Part shown: positions 16,096 through 24,196 of the stretch, piece by piece | Layout: each line of letters begins with the position of its first letter | How positions within the stretch are numbered: the first letter of the stretch is position 1 | Assembly: GCA_018268105.1 (NCBI GenBank) | Contig: JAFDXG010000172.1 | Span: 1-64,000 of the forward strand | Reading direction: 5' to 3' | From: Bacteroidota bacterium | Lineage (GTDB): Bacteria > Bacteroidota > Bacteroidia > Chitinophagales > Chitinophagaceae | DNA length: 64,000 nucleotides | Program-made: the position numbers and the translations under genes | The notes under the pieces: model-generated | Database searches by the model: none | Told to the model about the DNA's origin: nothing | The model's input: only the letters and a program-made list of their open reading frames with translations

Positions 16096-19077
16096 ATGAC
16101 TCAGCGATTGCTTTGGTTAATGGTCTTACTTTTACCATTATCCCTGTACCTCCCGGCGCAAGCACAAAAAAATGTAACAGGAACGGTGAAAACTGAAACG
16201 GGAGATGCAGTCCCCGGTGCTTCTGTTACAGCAGAAAATACATCTACCAAATCAAAATCAACAGTTACTACCAACGAAGAAGGTGTATTTAGTTTTTCAG
16301 GACTGGTAAATGGCCGTTACAATTTTACCGTTAGCTATGTGGGATATGCCACTGAATCAGTAACAGGTACTGTTGGTGATGGCGGACTACAACTTTCTAT
16401 AGTAATTAAAATTGCCGCTCAGAGCCTTGAAGACGTAGTAGTGGTAGGCTATGGTACACAGCGCAAAAGAGATGTGACCGGCGCAGTAAAATCTGTGAAA
16501 GCCGAATCATTCAATAAAGGTATAGTAAACAACCCGCAACAACTATTACAGGGTAAAGTAGCCGGAGTTAATATTACCACTACCAGTGGTGAACCGGGAA
16601 GCAATGTTAATATTGTGATTCGTGGCTCAGGTACAGTAAGAGGAGGAAGCGGGCCGCTTTTTGTTGTGGATGGTGTGCCGCTGGATAATGCCGGTACCGG
16701 TGGTGGAGATCCTTTGAATTTTTTGAATCCACAGGATATTGCATCAATGGATGTTTTAAAAGATGCTTCGGCAACTGCTATTTATGGTTCGCGTGGAGCA
16801 AACGGAGTGGTGCTCATTACTACCAAAAGAGGACGATCAGGATCATCCGTATTAAATTTCACAAGTACAGCAGGTATTTCTACCGTCGCCCGTAAGTTGC
16901 CTGTATTTTCAACTGAAGAATTTAAAAAGGAAGTAGTTGCCGTTGGCGGTACACTGGAAGACCAGGGTTCTTCAACAAACTGGCAGAATGAAATTTTCAG
17001 GACAGGTACTACATTCGAAAACAACCTTACTTTGAGCGGCGGAGCAAACAAACTGGTTTATTATGCTTCATTGAATGCACAAAACCAACAGGGTATTTTA
17101 AAAGGAAGTAACCTAAAAAGATATACCGGTCGTTTTAATGCCACCCAAAAATTCTGGGATGATCGTTTGTCCGTTGATGTTAACCTGACGGCAAGTAATA
17201 CCAATAACCTTCGTCCTGCAATTGAAACTTTACTGGGTAGCTCTATATCGAATAATCCTACTTTCCCGGCCCGCGATGCAGACGGGAATCCTGCAAAGTT
17301 TCAGAGTATCACTAATCCATTACTTGAGTTAGAACTATATAAAGATGTAGCCAGCATCAATCGTATACTTGGAAATATATCACCCACGCTTAAGATAATA
17401 AAAGGTCTTACTTATAAATTGAATTTCGGTATTGATAATTCAACCGGCACACGCGACTATGTTTCTGATGCCAATGCCGTGCCTCAAAGAGACGGCAGGC
17501 TTGAAACACAATTGAACCATGTCCGCAACAGACTGATTGAAAACTATCTCACATATACCACCGATATTGACAAACATAGTATTTCGGCTTTAGCCGGACA
17601 TTCCTATCAGAATATCCTATATCATTTCCGTGGTTATAGTATTAACAAACTGCCTCTTAACGATCTGGATCCTATTTACAATCCGGGTATAGGTCAGCAA
17701 CTGACACTTGCCGACAACAAGCCTTATGGAAACGCAAACATCAATGAAATACAATCATTTTTCGCTCGTATCAATTATGGGTATGATAATAAATATTTGC
17801 TGACCGTTAACTTCAGAATGGATGGCTCTACCAAGTTTGGCGCCAACAATAAATATGGTTACTTCCCTTCGTTCTCTGCCAAATGGAATATTAAAGAAGA
17901 AGACTTTATGGAACACTCTGCTTTCAGCACACTGGCTTTAAGAGCAGGTTGGGGATTAACGGGTAACCAGGAAATACCTCCTAAAGTAACACAGGCATTA
18001 TATGGAACAACCGTCTCCTCCAGTTCAAGTTATCCATTATATCCAAGCGGAGCTTATCCTGCAGGTACAGTATATGCGAGGCTGGCTAACCCCAATCTGA
18101 AGTGGGAGGTTTCCCGCCAAACTAATATCGGATTGGACTTCGGATTATTAGATGGGGCACTCAATGGTTCAATAGACTGGTTTAGAAAAATTTCAGATAA
18201 TATCCTGTTATCAATTCCACCCCAGGATCCCGTACAGCCCAGTCCACAATATTGGGCAAATATTCCGGGAATGTCAATCACAAATACCGGGATTGAAATT
18301 GATTTGGAATACCGGAAAAAATTATCTGCTAATCTGACTTTGGGTTTGGGCGGTAATGCCACCTTCATGAAGAATAATGTAACCGGTTCTCCTTACCAGG
18401 TAATTTTCTCCGGTTATGCTACCGGTTCGGGACTTACCAGCGCTACGCTTAACGGTTATATCAACGGCCAACCTATCGGTACTTTTTATCTGCTTGACTT
18501 TATAGGTATTGATGCTAACGGGTTGAGTAAATATGCAGATACAGATAAAGATGGCATCATTACTGCCAAAGATCGTATTCCGGCAGGAACGGCGGTACCA
18601 AAAAATTTATACAGTTTTTTTGGAAACCTTACATATAAGGGTTTTGACTTTAGTGTAAATTTTAATGGTGTAAGCGGTAATAAAATATATGACAACACTG
18701 CCACTTCTAATTTTTACAAGGCGAAAATTGCAAAAAATTCAAACACTACTGCTGAAGCAATTCAGTACCCGGAAGAGTCTATTAATAACCCGGCAAGCGT
18801 GAGTACACGTTACCTGAAAGATGGTGCATATTTACGACTTAACAATATGATGCTGGCATATAACTTCAAAATCAACGGAGCAGGTATTCAAAAGTGGATC
18901 AACAACCTCCGCTTATCTGTAACAGCACAGAACCTGTTTGTGATTACAAAATACGACGGCTATGATCCGGAAGTAAATAGTGAAAGACCAATAGACGGGG
19001 TGCTTTCTTACGGGATAGACTACCTGAGTTATCCCAAGGCCCGTTCTGTCATCTTTGGTTTAAATCTGACATTCTAA
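16096..19077 (+). CDS. SusC-type TonB-dependent outer-membrane transporter
   Basis: Outer-membrane barrel of 993 aa that, with its SusD lid, imports oligosaccharides or peptides using TonB energy. The ATG at 16096 gives a signal peptide (MTQRLLWLMVLLLPLSLYLPAQAQ); a GTG 45 bp upstream would add an unlikely extension. A carboxypeptidase-regulatory-like domain (about 25-105) comes first, then the SusC plug signature VVVGYGTQRKRDVTGAV (about 118-134), the plug (LQGKVAGVNI; DVLKDASATAIYGSRGANGVV), and the barrel ending in IFGLNLTF. susD follows after 13 bp. The LacI-type palindrome upstream suggests induction by a sugar. No glycoside hydrolase lies next to the pair, so the substrate is open. Confidence 0.96.
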   Translation: MTQRLLWLMVLLLPLSLYLPAQAQKNVTGTVKTETGDAVPGASVTAENTSTKSKSTVTTNEEGVFSFSGLVNGRYNFTVSYVGYATESVTGTVGDGGLQLSIVIKIAAQSLEDVVVVGYGTQRKRDVTGAVKSVKAESFNKGIVNNPQQLLQGKVAGVNITTTSGEPGSNVNIVIRGSGTVRGGSGPLFVVDGVPLDNAGTGGGDPLNFLNPQDIASMDVLKDASATAIYGSRGANGVVLITTKRGRSGSSVLNFTSTAGISTVARKLPVFSTEEFKKEVVAVGGTLEDQGSSTNWQNEIFRTGTTFENNLTLSGGANKLVYYASLNAQNQQGILKGSNLKRYTGRFNATQKFWDDRLSVDVNLTASNTNNLRPAIETLLGSSISNNPTFPARDADGNPAKFQSITNPLLELELYKDVASINRILGNISPTLKIIKGLTYKLNFGIDNSTGTRDYVSDANAVPQRDGRLETQLNHVRNRLIENYLTYTTDIDKHSISALAGHSYQNILYHFRGYSINKLPLNDLDPIYNPGIGQQLTLADNKPYGNANINEIQSFFARINYGYDNKYLLTVNFRMDGSTKFGANNKYGYFPSFSAKWNIKEEDFMEHSAFSTLALRAGWGLTGNQEIPPKVTQALYGTTVSSSSSYPLYPSGAYPAGTVYARLANPNLKWEVSRQTNIGLDFGLLDGALNGSIDWFRKISDNILLSIPPQDPVQPSPQYWANIPGMSITNTGIEIDLEYRKKLSANLTLGLGGNATFMKNNVTGSPYQVIFSGYATGSGLTSATLNGYINGQPIGTFYLLDFIGIDANGLSKYADTDKDGIITAKDRIPAGTAVPKNLYSFFGNLTYKGFDFSVNFNGVSGNKIYDNTATSNFYKAKIAKNSNTTAEAIQYPEESINNPASVSTRYLKDGAYLRLNNMMLAYNFKINGAGIQKWINNLRLSVTAQNLFVITKYDGYDPEVNSERPIDGVLSYGIDYLSYPKARSVIFGLNLTF

Positions 19078-19090
19078 AATTTTGAATATT

Positions 19091-20782
19091 ATGAAGAAGA
19101 AAATATTTTATATACTGTCATTTTATACTGTACTAACAGTGTTGGGCAGTTGTACTAAACTGAATGAAGAAATACTGGATGAAACTTCCAGTACGGGAAC
19201 AACTGATAAAGAGATAGCCGAAGGTATATTAGCCCCTGTATATGCTATTTTACCTGGATTATTTCAGCATACCCAATATTTTGCATTGCAGGAAATTTCT
19301 ACAGATGAGGCCATTTTGCCTTATCGCGGGGGAACAGATTGGGGTGATAACGGAATTTATATTTCTTTGCACAAGCATGAAACTACCAGTAGCGACCCTA
19401 ATGTTCGCAATGTGTGGAATAATATAACACAGGGTATATCCCGTGCAGTACTTGCTTTACATACATTGCCAACCAGTAAAGATCCTAATGCAGCATTATT
19501 TATAGCTGAGGCAAGAGGCATGCGGGCTTATTACAATTTATTATGCCTCGATCTGTTTGGTATTGCTTTTATTAAAGATGATTTGAATAACAACTCCACC
19601 ATTCTCAGGGGTAATGATGCTATAGAATATATAAAATCCGAATTATTGGCCATTGAGCCGGTGGTACGTGATGATACCGGACCCGGTAGAATTACAAAGG
19701 CTGCAGTTTGGGGACTGCTGGCAAGATTGCATTTACAATCTGCCGTATACCGTGATATTTATGCTTCTACATTCAACTTTACCGGCGAGGATATGGATAA
19801 GGTGGTGGAATACTGCGACAAAATTATTAACTCTGGTAAGTTTGCGTTATCACCAGAATATTTTGAAGTATTTGACGATGCTAACCACACTAATAAAGAG
19901 CTGATATTTGCCGTAGACCAAAGAGCAGACCTTAATGGGCATAACCGTATGGCTTATTTCTCACTTTCCGGTGATCAGTTCCCTTTACCTCAATATCCAG
20001 CCGCCAATGGAACGGATGGACCGGGAATTACTTCCGATTTTTATCACACCTGGAGAGATGCTTACGCACCGGTTGATCCGGCTGCTGCCGATGGCAGGTT
20101 TTTCAAACAGAACCTGGGTATATATACAAATCCTGCCGATACTTGTGTAGCTGCAGCGGATTTTTATATTAACAGAGGCATACTCCGAGGTCAGCAATAT
20201 GGACTAATTCGACAAAACGGGGTATTTCTAAAATGTGCAAGTGGTGATATGCTGGTAGGACCTTTATACAATGTTACCCGCAGCAGACCAGACTTACCTG
20301 TGAATTTTACAGAACAAATTGATTTTACCCTGGCGGGAAGTAATTACAATAATGGCTATCGCGTTGAGAAATACGAATTCAGCCGCGGCTCAAAAAGTGG
20401 TAGAAATTTTGGCGAACATGATATTATCATCTTGCGTCTCGCAGATATCTACCTCATGCGTGCAGAAGCTAAATTAAGAAAAGGTGGTGGAGAAGCCCAG
20501 GCCCTCGCAGATGTCAATACCATACGTGCCTCCAGAACAGCACGGATAGTACCCCCGGCATTAACTGAAATGAATCTTGATTTGCTTTACCGGGAAAGAG
20601 GATTTGAACTGTATTGGGAAGACGTTCGTCGTACTGATATGATCCGGTTTGGAAAATATGAAGGCACATGGACAGAAAAAACAAATTCTGATCCTCAAAA
20701 GCGTGTTTTTCCGATACCGCAGAATGCTATAGACGGAGCTTCTAATTTACCGGGGTATCTCGTTCAAAACCCGGGATATTGA
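19091..20782 (+). CDS. SusD/RagB-type nutrient-binding lipoprotein
   Basis: Surface lipoprotein of 563 aa that caps the SusC barrel at 16096-19077 and binds the substrate. The ATG at 19091 gives a lipoprotein signal with lipobox Cys at residue 21 (VLGSC); a TTG 9 bp earlier is not needed. The helical TPR-like core of the RagB/SusD fold is visible, with ARGMRAYYNLLCLDLFG near 140 and, in the C-terminal part, DIIILRLADIYLMRAEAKLR and LDLLYRERGFELYWEDVRR. These motifs are diagnostic. It ends 21 bp before a strong terminator, closing the two-gene operon. Confidence 0.96.
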   Translation: MKKKIFYILSFYTVLTVLGSCTKLNEEILDETSSTGTTDKEIAEGILAPVYAILPGLFQHTQYFALQEISTDEAILPYRGGTDWGDNGIYISLHKHETTSSDPNVRNVWNNITQGISRAVLALHTLPTSKDPNAALFIAEARGMRAYYNLLCLDLFGIAFIKDDLNNNSTILRGNDAIEYIKSELLAIEPVVRDDTGPGRITKAAVWGLLARLHLQSAVYRDIYASTFNFTGEDMDKVVEYCDKIINSGKFALSPEYFEVFDDANHTNKELIFAVDQRADLNGHNRMAYFSLSGDQFPLPQYPAANGTDGPGITSDFYHTWRDAYAPVDPAAADGRFFKQNLGIYTNPADTCVAAADFYINRGILRGQQYGLIRQNGVFLKCASGDMLVGPLYNVTRSRPDLPVNFTEQIDFTLAGSNYNNGYRVEKYEFSRGSKSGRNFGEHDIIILRLADIYLMRAEAKLRKGGGEAQALADVNTIRASRTARIVPPALTEMNLDLLYRERGFELYWEDVRRTDMIRFGKYEGTWTEKTNSDPQKRVFPIPQNAIDGASNLPGYLVQNPGY

Positions 20783-20803
20783 TGTTTGTTTGTTGATTAA
20801 TCT

Positions 20804-20836
20804 AACCGGAACTATCCTATAGTTCCGGTTTTTTTT
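20804..20836 (+). terminator. Rho-independent terminator after susCD
   Basis: Stem AACCGGAACTA (20804-20814) pairs perfectly with TAGTTCCGGTT (20820-20830) around a 5-base loop, followed by six T (20831-20836). It lies 21 bp after the susD stop. Confidence 0.93.
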
Positions 20837-20872
20837 AATACACCTTTGATGGAAAATTCCAGGTAAATTTTA

Positions 20873-21637
20873 TCAATTCAATATACCATTCATTGCTGTC
20901 AGCACTAAGGGTTCTCCATTATAAACGACTATTGTATGTTCGTGCTGAGCCATATAGCCACCACGATTGCCCACCATCGTCCATCCATCATTTCGCTCTA
21001 TAGCATAGGTAGAGGTTGTAGAAATAAAAGTTTCGATTGCTACAACTGAGTTATTTTTAAACCGGCGCTGATCAAAACGATTTTTATAATTAAGTAATTC
21101 ATCAGGTTGTTCGTGCAAACTTCTTCCTACTCCGTGTCCACCCAGGTTTTTAATCACTTTGCAGCCTCTCTTCTTTGCTTCAATTTCTATTAAACATCCA
21201 ATATCAGCAATCTTTACCCCACTCCTGATACTATTAATGGCAATTCTTAGAATATTTTGAGAAGCTTCAATTAATGGCTGGTGATGGTACAAATCTTTTC
21301 CAAGAACAAAAGATCCGCCATTATCTGCCCAAAAACCATCAAGCTCTGCAGATACATCAATATTTATTAAATCTCCTTCTTTTAATATTTTATTCTCCGA
21401 CGGAATACCATGACAAAATTCATTGTTAATACTTATGCAAGTCCAACCCGGAAAACCATATGTAAGATATGGTGCAGATTTAGCACCAAAACCCTGGAGA
21501 ATTTTCTTCCCAAAATCGTCTAATGTCTTTGTTGACATGCCGGGCTTAGCATATTCTCTCATTCCTTTTAAAGTGACAGCTACTGCTTCACTCACATTCT
21601 TCATACCTATCAATTCACTTTCTTTTGTTATTGACAT
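20873..21637 (-). CDS. map: Type I methionine aminopeptidase
   Basis: Cytoplasmic metalloprotease of 254 aa that removes the initiator Met from nascent proteins. The five metal ligands of the pita-bread fold are present: Asp94 (INIDVS), Asp105 (FWADNGG), His168 (GGHGVG), Glu202 (AIETF) and Glu233 (QHEHT). His76 (CHGIPS) and His175 (LHEQP) are also in place. There is no N-terminal extension, as in the E. coli type. It is not in the usual ribosomal-protein/secY context, so a second map elsewhere in the genome would not be surprising. Transcribed towards susD, which ends behind its own terminator; 77 bp separate it from xth. Confidence 0.95.
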   Translation of the reverse strand: MSITKESELIGMKNVSEAVAVTLKGMREYAKPGMSTKTLDDFGKKILQGFGAKSAPYLTYGFPGWTCISINNEFCHGIPSENKILKEGDLINIDVSAELDGFWADNGGSFVLGKDLYHHQPLIEASQNILRIAINSIRSGVKIADIGCLIEIEAKKRGCKVIKNLGGHGVGRSLHEQPDELLNYKNRFDQRRFKNNSVVAIETFISTTSTYAIERNDGWTMVGNRGGYMAQHEHTIVVYNGEPLVLTAMNGILN

Positions 21638-21714
21638 GCTATATGTAGTTTGATTAAAGTGTAACTTCCATTAAATAGTTGCAGTATTTTTTAATTAAGA
21701 CATGCAGATCAGTA

Positions 21715-22479
21715 TTATTTAATCTCTATATACACCGGGCAATGGTCACTGTGTTTTACATCAGGGAAAATATCTGCATCCACCAACCGGTTTCTTAAGC
21801 TTTCCGTAACATTGATATAATCAATCCTCCAGCCTTTGTTGTTTAACCTCACACTGGGAAAACGCTGGCTCCACCAGCTATAACGGTGTGGCTCGGGATG
21901 AAATACCCGGAAACTGTCTATCCATTTGCTGTCAAAATACTTATCCATCCACGCCCTTTCTTCAGGCAGGAAGCCGGATGATTTCTTATTGCCTTTGGGA
22001 TCATGAATATCAATTTCTTTATGCGCAATATTATAATCACCGCAAAGTATTAAATTAGGAATTTGTTTTCTCAACTTTTTAAGGTAATCGAAAAAATCAT
22101 CCAGCCACTCGTATTTATAATTTTGTCTTTCATCTCCACTTGTGCCAGAGGGAAAATAGGCATTAATCAGCCGGATATCACCAAAGTCAAGCTGGATAAC
22201 CCTTCCTTCATCATCGCTTGTTTGGTGCCCTGTGCCATATATAATGTTGTCTGGTGCAATTTTGGAAAATACAGCTACGCCACTATATCCTTTCTTTTGC
22301 GCGCTAAACCAAAAGTCGGAGTAACCAAGTGCATTGAAAACAGAATGATCAATATTTTCTTTCACCGCTTTTGTTTCCTGGATGCAAATTATATCTGCCG
22401 GATCTGTTTTAAGCCATTCTACAAATCCTTTATTGATTGCAGCACGAATACCATTTACATTGTAGGAGATAATACGCAT
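21715..22479 (-). CDS. xth: Exodeoxyribonuclease III
   Basis: DNA repair enzyme (AP endonuclease and 3'-5' exonuclease) of the exonuclease-endonuclease-phosphatase fold, 254 aa from the ATG at 22479; a TTG 24 bp upstream is in frame but would add an unneeded Gln-rich lead. Motifs: RIISYNVNGIRAA at the N-terminus, IICIQETKA with the metal-binding Glu near 35, GDYNIAH (about 152-158), WWSQR near 205, and the terminal SDHCPVYIEI with the catalytic Asp-His pair. Length and motif order are those of bacterial ExoIII. Confidence 0.95.
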   Translation of the reverse strand: MRIISYNVNGIRAAINKGFVEWLKTDPADIICIQETKAVKENIDHSVFNALGYSDFWFSAQKKGYSGVAVFSKIAPDNIIYGTGHQTSDDEGRVIQLDFGDIRLINAYFPSGTSGDERQNYKYEWLDDFFDYLKKLRKQIPNLILCGDYNIAHKEIDIHDPKGNKKSSGFLPEERAWMDKYFDSKWIDSFRVFHPEPHRYSWWSQRFPSVRLNNKGWRIDYINVTESLRNRLVDADIFPDVKHSDHCPVYIEIK

Positions 22480-22547
22480 AGTACTATTGTTTTGCTGTTG
22501 CAAGATAGTGTTATATGCGTATAATGAATGGAGCCTTTTACCTTAAC

Positions 22548-23360
22548 CTATTTTTGGCCGATAGGAATATTGGCCCCTATATTCAGAATCATTTCATAAG
22601 TGCCAAATGCATGTTTTGCCGTTCCTTTGTAAATACGAAGATTGGAATAACGGGCATAGTCCAGTTTGTTGCAATATTCAAGAAATGCATATTTAAATAA
22701 TGTGACCTTTACCGTTCCTTCAATTCCCATATTCCATCCCCCAAGCTGAAAATGTGGCTTGTTTTTATTGCCAAAAAAACTGTTTTCAACATGAGGAATT
22801 ACAGGACCTATTCCAGCTTTACCCAGGAAATCAAGTTTTAGATTTCCTTTTTCACTTTCATACACACGGAATCTTTTCACCACATTAAACAGGAGAAAAT
22901 TTGCACCATTATTAAGGTAATAAAAAAAACCGTTTGCCTCGGAAAAATGAATAGTAGTATCTACCTGTTTGCCATCGAGTTTACCGGTAAGAGAAACATC
23001 CTGTTCGTCCTGAAAAATAAATTTTGTATGATCAAAATTAATTTCGATAGCCCACCCCTTTTCCGGATTAAAAAAATACCCCAGGCGGTAATTATATTGG
23101 GGGATGGATATTCCTTTTTTAAATAAGTCATTATCCCATCCTCTTCGGTCATGTGCTTTTATATGATTGAATTTATAATCATTTCCAAGCTCCGGCTGAC
23201 TGATACTGATATTACTTTTGGTGTACCATTCTGTATTATACCCCCAGGAAAGGTATAATTCTCCTTTATGCTTTTTTTTATTTTGAGCAGATAATGTAAA
23301 TGGTAAGGATAATACAATACTGAATCCAATAAGAAATAAGGTTTTTGATTTATTCAACAT
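22548..23360 (-). CDS. Predicted outer-membrane beta-barrel protein
   Basis: An exported 270-aa protein with signal peptide (MLNKSKTLFLIGFSIVLSLPFTLSAQ) followed by KKKHKGELYLSWGYNTEWY, and alternating hydrophobic/aromatic strands typical of an 8-12-strand barrel: YNYRLGYFF, GWAIEINFDHTKF, LKLDFLGKAGIGPVIP, FAFLEYC-like segments, and a terminal MILNIGANIPIG. I recall similar uncharacterised proteins in Bacteroidota but cannot name a family. It stands alone, with the PadR gene diverging 458 bp away. Function unknown; no enzyme motif seen. Confidence 0.8.
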   Translation of the reverse strand: MLNKSKTLFLIGFSIVLSLPFTLSAQNKKKHKGELYLSWGYNTEWYTKSNISISQPELGNDYKFNHIKAHDRRGWDNDLFKKGISIPQYNYRLGYFFNPEKGWAIEINFDHTKFIFQDEQDVSLTGKLDGKQVDTTIHFSEANGFFYYLNNGANFLLFNVVKRFRVYESEKGNLKLDFLGKAGIGPVIPHVENSFFGNKNKPHFQLGGWNMGIEGTVKVTLFKYAFLEYCNKLDYARYSNLRIYKGTAKHAFGTYEMILNIGANIPIGQK

Positions 23361-23583
23361 AAAGTTTTAGGTTGATTGTCAATGGCTATGAATGGTAGTA
23401 TGCGGCGCGAAATTAAGTAATTCCTATAATTACATAAGGTTTTGAACTTCACGTTTGTGTTACTTATTTACTTTTTTTGGATTGTCACAACTTATAAAAC
23501 ATTACCATTTATCAAACATATTTGCCATTTATATAATCTAAAATTTTTTATAAAAAATATAAAATGGCTAAAACCCGCTACAG

Positions 23584-23660
23584 TACTGTATTCTATAGTA
23601 AAACTATTACATTCCAGTGCAAGCTACTGAAATAAAAATGGTACTATGTATTGCATAGTA
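23584..23660. promoter_or_regulatory. PadR-type operator pair (TACTATGTATTGCATAGTA and a weaker copy)
   Basis: 23642-23660 is TACTATG-TATTG-CATAGTA, two perfect 7-bp arms around 5 bases. A weaker relative, TACTGTATTCTATAGTA, is at 23584-23600. Both precede the padR gene. PadR proteins are known to bind such ATG/CAT dyads, and the stronger site covers the -33 region of the predicted promoter, so self-repression is the simplest reading. Confidence 0.72.
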
Positions 23661-23681
23661 TTAAAAAGTGTTTTATCTTTG
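23651..23681 (+). promoter_or_regulatory. Bacteroidota-type promoter for padR-pspC
   Basis: TATCTTTG at 23674-23681 fits the -7 consensus TAnnTTTG, with TTG at 23651-23653 as the -33 element, 20 bases apart. The -33 TTG lies inside the palindrome 23642-23660. The leader to the padR ATG is then about 125 bases. Confidence 0.65.
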
Positions 23682-23818
23682 TTTCAGATTAGAAAAGCAT
23701 CCGCCAACAGAATGGCAATATTTAAAGAATGGAAATAGGCGGGTATAGAGTGGCAGAAATACATTTTTAACATCCCGAACCTTTTCGGCCGGAAGGAAAG
23801 GGAAAAATCTCCGAGATT

Positions 23819-24184
23819 ATGAATATTGAGAACACGCAGAGTCAGATGAGAAAGGGAGTGCTCGAATTTTGTATCCTGTCTATAATTAAGCGTGGAGAAG
23901 TTTATCCGAGTGATATTATAGAGGAGATGAAAACAGCCAACCTTAACATCCTCGAAGGAACGCTTTATCCCCTGCTTACCAGGTTAAAAAATGCAGATCT
24001 GCTAAGCTACAGATGGGTGGAAAGCACAGGAGGTCCACCACGTAAATATTTTTCATTAACAGAAAAAGGGGCTGCCTTTTATGCAGAGTTGCAGGCTACC
24101 TGGAACGAACTGGCAAATGCAGTGCAATCCCTTACTCATCACGGAGCAGTTGTAAGCAGCGACTCCGGCAACTTCAACCAATAA
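23819..24184 (+). CDS. PadR-family transcriptional regulator
   Basis: DNA-binding winged-helix repressor of 121 aa. The family pattern is clear: MRKGVLEFCILSIIKRGEVYPSDIIEEM (about 10-37), LEGTLYPLLTRLKNADLL (about 45-62, recognition helix), then the wing SYRWVESTGGPPRKYFSLTEKG (about 63-84). The C-terminal dimer helix is short, as in PadR subfamily 2. It precedes the PspC-domain gene by 12 bp and surely shares its mRNA. The operator over the promoter points to self-control of both genes. Such PadR-PspC pairs are common in Bacteroidota, and I take the pair as an envelope-stress unit by analogy. Confidence 0.95.
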   Translation: MNIENTQSQMRKGVLEFCILSIIKRGEVYPSDIIEEMKTANLNILEGTLYPLLTRLKNADLLSYRWVESTGGPPRKYFSLTEKGAAFYAELQATWNELANAVQSLTHHGAVVSSDSGNFNQ

Positions 24185-24196
24185 AATTGACAGATC

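Noticed and set aside
23785..23818. Purine-rich stretch before padR as a riboswitch or leader element
   Set aside because: CCTTTTCGGCCGGAAGG can form a small hairpin, but there is no known aptamer pattern and nothing to pair it with.
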